The notes under the pieces were generated by a model, which saw only the letters and a program-made list of their open reading frames with translations, was not told the DNA's origin and did not search any database. Source: Halomonas urmiana (GTDB lineage Bacteria > Pseudomonadota > Gammaproteobacteria > Pseudomonadales > Halomonadaceae). From it: a stretch of DNA of 64,000 nucleotides. Positions 8,073 to 17,451 of this stretch are shown here, piece by piece; position 1 is the stretch's first letter; each line of letters begins with the position of its first letter. The position numbers and the translations under genes were made by a program. Location of the stretch: NCBI RefSeq assembly GCF_005780185.1, contig NZ_VBUI01000001.1, positions 62,001-126,000 on the forward strand, written 5' to 3'.

Positions 8073-9518
8073 ATGCACGCCCTGACCGAGCAATTCATCG
8101 ACAACGACTGGGTGGCGAGCCGGGCCGAGGCCCGCCGCCCGGTGCTCGATCCCTACCACGAGACGGTGATCGCCGAGGTCACCGTCGGCGATCCGGCGGA
8201 CGTGGAGGCGGCCGTGACCGCCGCCCGCCGCGCCCTGCCCGGCTGGCGCGCCACCCCGGAGCGCCGGCGCGGCGAGTATCTCGACGCCATCGCCGCGGGG
8301 CTCGAGGCGCGCCGCGAGGCGCTGGCCGCGCTCTCGAGCCGCAACAACGGCAAGCCGCTGGCCGAGGCGTACCAGGACCTCGACGACGCCATCGCCTGCT
8401 ACCGCTACTATGCCGGCCAGGCCAGCGCCCTGGGCGAGCGCCAGGGCCAGGCCGACGCGAGCGGCCTTCCGGGCCTCGCGGCCCGGTGCTACTGGGACCC
8501 CGTCGGCGTGGTGGGCCTGATCACCCCCTGGAACTTTCCGCTGGTCAGCAGCGCCTGGAAGCTCGCCCCGGCGCTGGCCGCCGGCTGCACGGTGGTCTTC
8601 AAGCCCTCCGAGGTCACCCCCCTGCCGGAGCGGGTGCTGGCGGAGATCGTGCGCGAGGCGGGCCTGCCCGCCGGGGTGGTCAACCTGCTGCACGGCGACG
8701 GCCAGGGCATCGGCGCCCCGCTGAGCCGCCACCCGGGCATCGACAAGCTCTCCTTCACCGGCAGCAACGCGGTGGGCGAGGCGGTGATGCAGGCCGCCGC
8801 CCGCGGGGTGCGACCGGTCTCCCTGGAGCTCGGCGGCAAGTCGCCGATCATCGTCACCGAGGACGCCGACCTCGCCCAGGCGCGGGACCTGGTGATGGCC
8901 GGCATCTGCTACAACGCCGGCCAGATGTGCTCCGCCACCAGCCGCCTGCTGGTCCACGAGCGCCTGGCGGAGGCCCTGTTCGACGCCATCGACGAGGCCA
9001 TGGGCGCGCTACGCCTGGGCGACCCCCTGGCGGCCGAGACCGACATGGGCCCGCTGGCGACCGCCACCCAGCGCGACCGGGTGCAGGGCTTTCTCCTCCA
9101 GGCCGAACGGGAGGCACTTGCCAGCGCCACCCCCGCCCTCGCGCCGCCCGAGCGCGGCTGCTTCGTGGCGCCGCGCCTCTATCGCGACGTGCCGACCGAC
9201 AGCCGCCTGTGGCGCGAGGAGATCTTCGGGCCGCTGCTCTGCGCGCGGCGGGTGGCCGGCGACGAGGAGGCCATCGCCCTGGCCAACGACAGCGACTTCG
9301 GCCTGGCGGCCACCGTGGTGGCCGGCGACCCGGCGCGGGCCGAGGCGATCGCCCGGCGCCTGGAGGCGGGCAACGTCTGGTGCAACTGCGACCAGGTCGC
9401 GCCGCCCCACGCCAGCTGGGGCGGCATGAAGCGCAGCGGCATCGGCCGCGAGCTCGGCCCGGCCGGGCTCGACGCCTACCTGGAGCCCAAGCGCATCACC
9501 CGCCCGACGGCGGGCTGA
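8073..9518 (+). CDS. NAD(P)-dependent aldehyde dehydrogenase (4-guanidinobutyraldehyde or betaine-aldehyde type)
   Basis: 481 residues of the ALDH superfamily. Catalytic Cys286 lies in AGQMCSATSRLLV and general-base Glu252 in SLELGGKSP; the oxyanion Asn is in ITPWNFPL. The GQMCSATSRL stretch is typical of omega-amino-aldehyde and betaine-aldehyde dehydrogenases. In the arginine transaminase pathway 4-guanidinobutyraldehyde is oxidised to 4-guanidinobutyrate, which fits its place as last gene of the cluster. A trimethylammonio-aldehyde would suit the same active-site class, so substrate is left open. A hairpin at 9566-9590 follows. Confidence 0.85.
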   Translation: MHALTEQFIDNDWVASRAEARRPVLDPYHETVIAEVTVGDPADVEAAVTAARRALPGWRATPERRRGEYLDAIAAGLEARREALAALSSRNNGKPLAEAYQDLDDAIACYRYYAGQASALGERQGQADASGLPGLAARCYWDPVGVVGLITPWNFPLVSSAWKLAPALAAGCTVVFKPSEVTPLPERVLAEIVREAGLPAGVVNLLHGDGQGIGAPLSRHPGIDKLSFTGSNAVGEAVMQAAARGVRPVSLELGGKSPIIVTEDADLAQARDLVMAGICYNAGQMCSATSRLLVHERLAEALFDAIDEAMGALRLGDPLAAETDMGPLATATQRDRVQGFLLQAEREALASATPALAPPERGCFVAPRLYRDVPTDSRLWREEIFGPLLCARRVAGDEEAIALANDSDFGLAATVVAGDPARAEAIARRLEAGNVWCNCDQVAPPHASWGGMKRSGIGRELGPAGLDAYLEPKRITRPTAG

Positions 9519-9565
9519 CAGGCACGGCGAGGCGCCGGGCGCGGGAAACGAGCGCACGGCGCCAT

Positions 9566-9590
9566 GCCCGGCCTGCTTCCGAGGCCGGGC
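9566..9590 (+). terminator. Possible terminator hairpin after the aldehyde dehydrogenase
   Basis: A perfect 9-bp inverted repeat, GCCCGGCCT / AGGCCGGGC with a 7-base loop, lies 48 bases after the aldehyde dehydrogenase stop. No T-tract follows, so a Rho-independent function is uncertain. The rest of 9519-9809 shows nothing I can name; it must hold the promoter of the polyamine operon. Confidence 0.4.
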
Positions 9591-9809
9591 CCTGCTGCGT
9601 TCTTCCCCCATCTTTCGTCGCCCTTCGCGGGCGAAAAGCACTTGCCCCCGACTCGCTTCGACGCCATCATCGCGCACTCGCGCCGACCTCCTGGGACCCG
9701 GCGCGTAAGGTCGACCGGGGTGGCATCGGGTCCGGGCTCGCAGACGCAGTCCATCGACCGATAAGACCCTATCATCGTTGAACATTTCTCGATCTGGATT
9801 CGAAACCCC

Positions 9810-11009
<1,200 letters not shown>

Positions 11010-11015
11010 TCGACG

Positions 11016-12170
<1,155 letters not shown>

Positions 12171-12199
12171 CGCCGCCGGAGACTTCGACGCAGACACGA

Positions 12200-12219
12200 C
12201 AGGCACCCTCGGGTGCCTG
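12200..12219 (+). terminator. Hairpin after nspC, possible terminator
   Basis: Inverted repeat CAGGCACCC / GGGTGCCTG (9 bp, two-base centre) 30 bases after the nspC stop, followed by TTCTGGTTGTG, a weak T-rich stretch. It may end or reduce transcription before the aspartate kinase gene, which begins 96 bases later with its own strong ribosome-binding site. Confidence 0.55.
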
Positions 12220-12314
12220 TTCTGGTTGTGCCACCGGCTGACACGCCCTTTCCCCGAACGGGAATTTCCCGCAAGGTGGCGACAGCGACCACACTGAACG
12301 GCGGGAGGATTCGG

Positions 12315-13610
12315 ATGACCCAGGTCTTCAAGTTCGGCGGCGCCTCGATCCGAGACGCCGCGGCCATCCGCCACCTGGGCGACCTGCTCGCCCGGTTCCC
12401 CGCGCGCCCGCTGATCGTGGTGGTCTCGGCCATGGGCAAGACCACCGATGCCCTGGAGGCGCTGCTCGCGGCGGCCCGCGGCGACGATCCGGCCGACTAC
12501 CGAGAACGCCTCGAGACCCTGCGCCGGGAGCACCTGGCCACGGTGGAGGCCCTGTTCGGCGCCAGTGCCGGCCCCGTGGCACAGCGGGTCGAGGCACTGA
12601 TCACCGAGCTCGACCGCCGCCATCGCCGCCATGCGCGCCGCGAGCGCCCCTTCCACTACGACCAGACCGTCTGCTTCGGCGAGCTGCTCTCCACGACCAT
12701 CGTGGCCGCCTGGCTCGAGGACACGGGCCTCGCCAGCGAATGGCGCGATGCCCGGGAGCTGATCGTCACCGATGGCACTCACCAGGCGGCGAACGTGAAC
12801 TGGTCAGCCACCGCAGAGCGAGTGCGCGGCCTGGACCTCGACGACGGCCGGCTACGGGTCACTCAGGGCTTCATCGGCGCCACGCCCGAGGGCGACGCGA
12901 CGACACTGGGTCGCGAAGGTTCGGACTACTCGGCGGCGATCCTCGCCCACTGCCTGGCGGCCGAGGCGGTCACCATCTGGAAGGACGTGCCGGGGCTCTT
13001 CAACGCCGACCCGCGCCGCGTCGACAACGCGGTGCAGCTCGAAACGATCTCCTACGGCGAGGCCATCGCCCTGGCCTGGCACGGCGCCAAGGTGATCCAC
13101 CCCAAGACCCTGGCGCCGCTGCAGCAGCGGGCGATCCCGCTGAAGGTGCGCTCCTTCCAGGACCTCGCGGCGTCGGGCAGCACCATCGGCGATGACGCGC
13201 GCCGCGACGGCGAGGTACCCGCGCTCATGCTCTGCGAGGCGCAGACGCTGCTGGAGGTCCGCCCGCGGGACTTCGCCTTCATGGACGAGGCGCGCCAGCA
13301 TGACATCCTCGGCCGGCTGGTGGCGGCCGGGCTGCATGCCGGCCTGATCGATGCCGGGGCCACGCGTCTTTCGCTCTGCCTGGATAGCCATCCCGAACGC
13401 CTCGAGCCGCTGGTCGCCTCGCTCTCCAGCAACTATGCGGTGACGCGCCGCGACGACCTGACCCTGCTCACCGTGCGCCACGGCGACGACGCCCTGCTGC
13501 GCGCCCTCGGCGAGGGGCGCGACTGTCTGGCCGAACGACGCAACGCCGACACCGCCCAGCGGCTCTTTCCCGCCAGCCAGTGCCCGGCGACCTGGCACGT
13601 CCCGACCTGA
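12315..13610 (+). CDS. Aspartate kinase, monofunctional
   Basis: 431 residues. The N-terminus VFKFGGASIRD is a variant of the usual aspartokinase KFGGTS motif. GREGSDYSAAILAH and IWKDVPGLFNADPR are the nucleotide/aspartate-binding core, and a C-terminal regulatory (ACT-like) region follows LLEVRPRDFAFMDE. It makes aspartyl phosphate, first step to aspartate-semialdehyde. The ATG at 12315 has GGGAGGA seven bases upstream; an open upstream extension lacks a good signal. Its place directly after two aspartate-semialdehyde-consuming genes suggests a polyamine-dedicated isozyme; an Ask_Ect-like role for ectoine synthesis is an alternative. Confidence 0.88.
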   Translation: MTQVFKFGGASIRDAAAIRHLGDLLARFPARPLIVVVSAMGKTTDALEALLAAARGDDPADYRERLETLRREHLATVEALFGASAGPVAQRVEALITELDRRHRRHARRERPFHYDQTVCFGELLSTTIVAAWLEDTGLASEWRDARELIVTDGTHQAANVNWSATAERVRGLDLDDGRLRVTQGFIGATPEGDATTLGREGSDYSAAILAHCLAAEAVTIWKDVPGLFNADPRRVDNAVQLETISYGEAIALAWHGAKVIHPKTLAPLQQRAIPLKVRSFQDLAASGSTIGDDARRDGEVPALMLCEAQTLLEVRPRDFAFMDEARQHDILGRLVAAGLHAGLIDAGATRLSLCLDSHPERLEPLVASLSSNYAVTRRDDLTLLTVRHGDDALLRALGEGRDCLAERRNADTAQRLFPASQCPATWHVPT

Positions 13611-13613
13611 GGC

Positions 13614-14360
13614 TCAGCCCAGCGCCCGGACCAGCAGCTGCACGCCGACGATGGCCATGGCCAGGATCACCAGGCGGTAGAAGAGACGTTCGCTGACCCG
13701 GTGCTGCAACCACAGGCCGCTGCGAACGCCTGCCCACGCCACCGGCACCAGCATTAGCGAGGCCCCGGCACTGGTCAGGTTGATCTCCCCGAGCCACAGG
13801 TAGGGCGGCAGCTTCATCAGGTTGACCGCGGCGAAGAGGATCGCGCTGGTGGCGATGAAGGCTTGCTTGCTCAGCCGCCGGGGAACCAGATAGAGGTTGA
13901 GCGGCGGCGCCCCGGCATGGGCCAGGAAGCTGGTGAAGCCGCAGCCGGCACCGGCCGGCAGCGCCCAGCGGGTCGAGAGGGGACGCCCCGCGCTGGGCTT
14001 GAGCAGCATGTAGGCAGCGAACAGCAGGGAGATCACGCCCAGCAGTAGGCGCACGCCATCCTCGTCCAGGCGACCGATCAGCAGGGTGCCGACGATCACC
14101 CCGATGGCCAGGCCGGGGAGCACGCGACGTACCTCGGTACGGTCGTGATACCCCCACCAGGCCTTCACCGTGAAGGCATCCATCACCAGCAGCAGTGGCA
14201 GCAGCAGGCCGGCCGCCTCGACGGGGCCGATGGCGAGCGCCATCAGCGGCACCGAGAGGGTGCCGAAGCCGCCGGCAAACCCGCCCTTGGAGACGCCAGT
14301 GAGGTAGGTGGACACCACGATGAGGGTCCAGGCCAGCCAGGAGTAGTCGGGGAGCGACAT
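13614..14360 (-). CDS. TauE/SafE (TSUP) family membrane permease
   Basis: 248 residues, about eight hydrophobic segments, with the two-fold TSUP pattern: TGVSKGGFAGGFGTLSVPL in the first half and GFTSFLAHAGAPPLNLYL in the second. Family members export sulfite, sulfoacetate or other organic anions; the cargo here is unknown. AAGGAAG lies just upstream of the ATG at 14360, preferred over an in-frame start eight codons earlier. It converges on the aspartate kinase gene with only three bases between stops. Confidence 0.82.
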   Translation of the reverse strand: MSLPDYSWLAWTLIVVSTYLTGVSKGGFAGGFGTLSVPLMALAIGPVEAAGLLLPLLLVMDAFTVKAWWGYHDRTEVRRVLPGLAIGVIVGTLLIGRLDEDGVRLLLGVISLLFAAYMLLKPSAGRPLSTRWALPAGAGCGFTSFLAHAGAPPLNLYLVPRRLSKQAFIATSAILFAAVNLMKLPPYLWLGEINLTSAGASLMLVPVAWAGVRSGLWLQHRVSERLFYRLVILAMAIVGVQLLVRALG

Positions 14361-14400
14361 GAGCCTTCCTTGGGTTTCATCCATCCTTCGGCACGCGACG

Positions 14401-14428
14401 ACGCCGGGCCACGGTGGTGGCCCGGCGT
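14401..14428 (-). terminator. Hairpin between gapA and the TSUP gene
   Basis: Perfect 11-bp inverted repeat ACGCCGGGCCA / TGGCCCGGCGT with a six-base loop, about 47 bases downstream of the gapA stop on the minus strand. No T-tract, but position and stability suggest a transcript end for gapA. Confidence 0.5.
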
Positions 14429-14474
14429 CATCCTACCGCACGGTGCAAGAGTGGGCGTCAGAGACGGCCGGCCA

Positions 14475-15497
14475 TCAGGTAGCGTCGCGCTTGCGCCCGG
14501 CGGCCGCGTGCATGGCCAGGGCGGTATCCAGCATACGGTTGGAGAAGCCCCACTCGTTGTCGTACCAGGCCATCACCTTGACCAGCCGGCCGTTCACCCG
14601 GGTGTGGTTGGCATCGAAGGTCGAGGAGTGAGCATCGTGGTTGAAGTCGATGGAGACCAGCGGCTGGGCGTTGACCGCCAGCACCGGGGAGGCCTCGGCC
14701 GCCCGGGCGACGATGGCGTTGATCTCTTCCTTGGTGGTCTCGCGACCCGCGGTGAACACCAGGTCGACCAGCGAGACGTTGATCACCGGCACGCGCACGG
14801 CCAGGCCGTCGAACTTGCCCGCAAGCGCCGGCAGCACCAGGCCCACCGCGGCGGCGGCGCCGGTCTTGGTGGGGATCATCGAGTGCGTGGCGCTGCGGGC
14901 CCGGTAGGGGTCCTTGTGGTAAACGTCGGAGAGGTTCTGGTCATTGGTGTAGGCATGCACCGTCGTCATCAGGCCGTTCTCGATGCCCACCGACTCGTGC
15001 AGCGCCTGGGCGACCGGCGCCAGGCAGTTGGTGGTGCAGGAGGCGTTGGAGACCACCTTGTGTTCGGGCGTGAGCACGTCCTCATTGACCCCGAAGACCA
15101 CGGTGGCATCGGCATCGGGGCTCGGCGCCGAGATCAGCACGCGTTGGGCGCCGGCCGCGAGGTGCTGGGCGGCGGCCTCGCGCTGGGTGAACAGGCCGGT
15201 ACACTCCATCACCAGGTCCACGCCCAGAGTCTTCCAGGGCAGCGCCGCGGGGTCCCGCTCGGAGAGGATGGCGATGCGCTCGCCATCCACGCTCATGCTC
15301 TCCTCGTCGTGCTCGACGGCGAAGGGGAAATGACCGTGCACGGTGTCATGGCGAAGCAGATGGGCGTTCAGGGCCGGGTCGCCGAGATCGTTGATGGCGA
15401 CCACCTGTACACGGTCGCGATAGCCGTTTTCGAACAGGGCCCGGAGCACATTGCGGCCGATGCGGCCGAAGCCGTTGATGGCGATTTTGAGCGTCAT
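14475..15497 (-). CDS. gapA: Glyceraldehyde-3-phosphate dehydrogenase, type I
   Basis: 340 residues. The NAD-binding start [16 protein letters not shown], catalytic Cys in [12 protein letters not shown] and [13 protein letters not shown] followed by the [17 protein letters not shown] substrate-site stretch identify GAPDH; erythrose-4-phosphate dehydrogenase (Epd) has a different motif after the catalytic region. The reaction interconverts glyceraldehyde-3-phosphate and 1,3-bisphosphoglycerate. The ATG at 15497 has GAGGAGAA upstream; longer in-frame extensions are not supported. A HexR-like box lies about 190 bases upstream, suggesting control by 2-keto-3-deoxy-6-phosphogluconate. It diverges from mgsA, another triose-phosphate gene. 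Confidence 0.93.
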   Translation of the reverse strand: MTLKIAINGFGRIGRNVLRALFENGYRDRVQVVAINDLGDPALNAHLLRHDTVHGHFPFAVEHDEESMSVDGERIAILSERDPAALPWKTLGVDLVMECTGLFTQREAAAQHLAAGAQRVLISAPSPDADATVVFGVNEDVLTPEHKVVSNASCTTNCLAPVAQALHESVGIENGLMTTVHAYTNDQNLSDVYHKDPYRARSATHSMIPTKTGAAAAVGLVLPALAGKFDGLAVRVPVINVSLVDLVFTAGRETTKEEINAIVARAAEASPVLAVNAQPLVSIDFNHDAHSSTFDANHTRVNGRLVKVMAWYDNEWGFSNRMLDTALAMHAAAGRKRDAT

Positions 15498-15683
15498 GAG
15501 ATGGTTCTCCTCGGTCCGGTGCATTCGGTGATATCGACCTACTGGGATTAGAGCGCCCCGGGGCGTGAAGGTTGTGCCTGGCGCGGCACGCACGTCCTGC
15601 CCTGCGCCGAGCCGCACATCTCATGCCCCGCTGATCGTGACCTACAATGTGGACCAGGTCTTCCGGGGGCTCAATGTTTTCAA

Positions 15684-15697
15684 GTAACTTTACTACA
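15684..15697 (-). promoter_or_regulatory. HexR-like operator upstream of gapA
   Basis: On the minus strand the site reads TGTAGTAAAGTTACT, close to the HexR palindrome TGTARTAAAATTACA (13 of 15 by eye). HexR is the RpiR-type regulator of central carbon genes, including gap, in Gammaproteobacteria. The region 15498-15899 (402 bases, no gene) is AT-richer than its surroundings and holds this and a second similar box. Confidence 0.6.
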
Positions 15698-15835
15698 TGA
15701 TTTAGCGCAAGCGATCAGACACTCCGCGCCTCGCGTATCGCCAAGGCGCCTACCCTCTCGGGCCGTTATCGAGGAATGCCTCGACTCATCAGGACACGCG
15801 AGGCATCGACAAGCACGCCACCAGACGCGACACAA

Positions 15836-15850
15836 AGTAGTAAACTTACC
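15836..15850 (+). promoter_or_regulatory. Second HexR-like operator, upstream of mgsA
   Basis: AGTAGTAAACTTACC, the same half-site pattern (GTAGT...TTAC) as the box at 15684-15697 and 12 of 15 with the HexR consensus, 50 bases before the mgsA ATG. Shared boxes would coordinate gapA and mgsA in response to sugar-acid intermediates. Inference from motif only. Confidence 0.5.
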
Positions 15851-15899
15851 TTTAAAACGTTATCGTCACCGGAGGGTCCCCCTCTCGAGGAGCATCGAC

Positions 15900-16373
15900 A
15901 TGTCACACCGACCGCCGCGCAACGTGACGCGCACCCTGCCGGCCCGCAAGCGCATCGCGCTGGTGGCCCACGACGGCAAGAAGGATGAGCTGCTCGAGTG
16001 GGTGGCCCGCTGGGAGTCGACCCTGGCGGGGCATGCCCTGATCGGTACCGGCACCACGGCAGAGCGCATCTCACGCCAGCTGGGGCTCGCGGTGGAAGGC
16101 CTGATGAGCGGGCCGCTGGGCGGCGATCAGCAGATCGGCGCGCGCATCGCCGAGCAGCGCCTCGATCTGCTGATCTTCTTCTGGGATCCCTTCGCGCCGC
16201 AGCCCCATGACCCCGACGTCAAGGCGCTGCTGCGCCTGGCGGCGCTGTGGAACGTCCCGGTGGCTTGCAACGGGGCGAGCGCCGACTTCATGGTCAGCTC
16301 TCCCTGGCTCGACCGGGACTACGAGATGAACATCCCCGATGCCGGCGCCTGGATCTCCTCGCGCACCGACTGA
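15900..16373 (+). CDS. mgsA: Methylglyoxal synthase
   Basis: 157 residues. IALVAHDGKKDELLEWV, GTGTTAERI and SGPLGGDQQIGARIAE are the phosphate-binding and catalytic Asp motifs of MgsA; FFWDPFAPQPHDPDVKALLR is the next conserved block. It converts dihydroxyacetone phosphate to methylglyoxal and phosphate, a glycolytic bypass. GAGGAG lies eight bases before the ATG. It is divergent from gapA, consistent with joint control of triose-phosphate flow. Confidence 0.93.
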   Translation: MSHRPPRNVTRTLPARKRIALVAHDGKKDELLEWVARWESTLAGHALIGTGTTAERISRQLGLAVEGLMSGPLGGDQQIGARIAEQRLDLLIFFWDPFAPQPHDPDVKALLRLAALWNVPVACNGASADFMVSSPWLDRDYEMNIPDAGAWISSRTD

Positions 16374-16413
16374 GCCGCCTGGCGCGCCGCGGCGACGTCT
16401 GAAACCGGTATCG

Positions 16414-16803
16414 TCAGGCCCTCGCCGCCGCTCGCTGGCCAGTCCGCTGCCCCAGCCAGGCCGCCGCCAGCCATAGCGTCACGCTCGCCAGCATGTAACC
16501 AAGCGACAGCCAGGGACGACCGGCCTGAAGCAGCTGGAGCGTCTCGAGGCCGAACAGGGAGAAGGTGGTGAAACCGCCGCAGAAGCCGGCGACCAGGAAG
16601 GTCTGCCAGCGCGCCACCCGACCGTGGACCCGATGGGCGGCGAAGGCGGCGAAGCAGGCGATCAGCCACGAGCCGAGGCCATTTACCGCCAGCGTGGCCC
16701 AGGGAAAGACCGGCCCGGCCAGCGCGACGCCGACGAGGTAGCGCAGCGAGGCACCCAGGGCGCTACCGAGCCCCACGGCGCCGTAGGCGCGCCAGGCGAT
16801 CAA
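16414..16803 (-). CDS. crcB: FluC/CrcB fluoride channel subunit, downstream copy
   Basis: 129 residues, four hydrophobic segments. ALGASLRYLVG, LAVNGLGSWLIA and AGFCGGFTTFSLFGLET are the FluC signature blocks, including the TTFS fluoride-track motif. The start is read as TTG at 16803 because it overlaps the upstream fluC stop in a TTGA; no ATG fits the conserved N-terminus. Paired, non-identical FluC subunits are expected to form a heterodimeric fluoride-selective channel in the inner membrane. Confidence 0.87.
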   Translation of the reverse strand: MIAWRAYGAVGLGSALGASLRYLVGVALAGPVFPWATLAVNGLGSWLIACFAAFAAHRVHGRVARWQTFLVAGFCGGFTTFSLFGLETLQLLQAGRPWLSLGYMLASVTLWLAAAWLGQRTGQRAAARA

Positions 16804-17183
16804 GACAGCCCCCCCGACAGCCAGGCCCCCGCCAGTAGCGCCGCAAGCCCCGCCACCAGGGTCACCAGGACGTTGGCCACGGCGGCACCGCGCCGCCCCT
16901 GCTGGGCGAGGGTCAGGGTCTGCAGGCTGAACGAGGAGACGGTGGTGTAGCCCCCCAGCAGGCCAATGGCCAGCAGCGACCATGCCGCTCCCGAGTTCGT
17001 CGGCCCCAGCACACCGACCAGCCCGCCCATTGCCAGGGCGCCACTGAGATTGACCGCGAGGGTGCCCCACGGCAGGCCGGCACCCAGGCGACGCGCCACG
17101 GCATCGCCCAGCGCGAGGCGCGCCATGCCGCCCAGACCCCCGCCGGCCGCCACGGCGAGTAGTGTCAACGGCTCGATGCTCAT
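16800..17183 (-). CDS. crcB: FluC/CrcB fluoride channel subunit, upstream copy
   Basis: 127 residues with four membrane segments and FluC motifs GGGLGGMARLALGD, LAVNLSGALAMGG and GLLGGYTTVSSFSLQT. The motif TTVSSFS differs from the TTFSLFG of the partner, as is usual when two copies have specialised into one heterodimer. GGAAGG lies directly before the ATG. An intrinsic terminator preceded by a structured region lies upstream (17211-17282), so expression may be controlled by attenuation. Confidence 0.88.
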   Translation of the reverse strand: MSIEPLTLLAVAAGGGLGGMARLALGDAVARRLGAGLPWGTLAVNLSGALAMGGLVGVLGPTNSGAAWSLLAIGLLGGYTTVSSFSLQTLTLAQQGRRGAAVANVLVTLVAGLAALLAGAWLSGGLS

Positions 17184-17210
17184 CCCTTCCCCACGCCACG
17201 ATCCCTACAC

Positions 17211-17325
17211 AAAAAAAGCCACCCGATGAGGGTGGCCAAGAGTATCGCATGCTTGCCTTGCAGTGGGCAGCGACCCTTGGCCGCTACACGGTGTGATATT
17301 GGCAGATATCGCCCATGATGTACAA
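17211..17325 (-). ncRNA. Structured 5' leader of fluC pair with intrinsic terminator (candidate attenuator)
   Basis: Minus-strand elements: a promoter-like TTGTAC / 18 bases / CAATAT (17325-17296), then a region able to form nested helices (GGCCAAG 17282-17276 with CTTGGCC 17240-17234; GTCGC with GCGAT; TGCC with GGCA), then a terminator GCCACCC / GGGTGGC with seven T (17236-17211). The long helix and the terminator share three bases (17236-17234), so they are mutually exclusive. It lies 28 bases before the crcB start. It does not match the fluoride riboswitch consensus by eye. A free-standing small RNA is the alternative. Confidence 0.5.
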
Positions 17326-17326
17326 T
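17299..17326 (+). promoter_or_regulatory. Sigma-70-type promoter for the MscS-family channel gene
   Basis: TTGGCA, 16-base spacer, TACAAT on the plus strand, giving a leader of about 120 bases before the GTG start at 17452. It overlaps the divergent promoter proposed for the fluC leader. Confidence 0.5.
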
Positions 17327-17451
17327 GCTTGTATATGAAATATCCTCACGGCCTGCGGGTCGTGATCGCGGAGCCAAACCCGTACCATGCCGGCTGAGAA
17401 TCCCTTTCCCGACACCCCATCGCCAACGCGCCAAGAGACGGAGGTCACTGC

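Noticed and set aside
14475..15497. Erythrose-4-phosphate dehydrogenase (epd)
   Set aside because: The HAYTNDQN and [10 protein letters not shown] segments follow GAPDH rather than Epd.
17211..17325. The fluC leader as a classical fluoride riboswitch
   Set aside because: The GGCGAUG...CGCC aptamer start and the GAUGGC..CUAC end are not found; kept only as an unclassified attenuator candidate.
17380..17425. GGCTGAGAATCCC resembling the CTGAGA of a TPP riboswitch, before the MscS-family gene
   Set aside because: The second conserved half of the thi-box is missing and the downstream gene is not related to thiamine.
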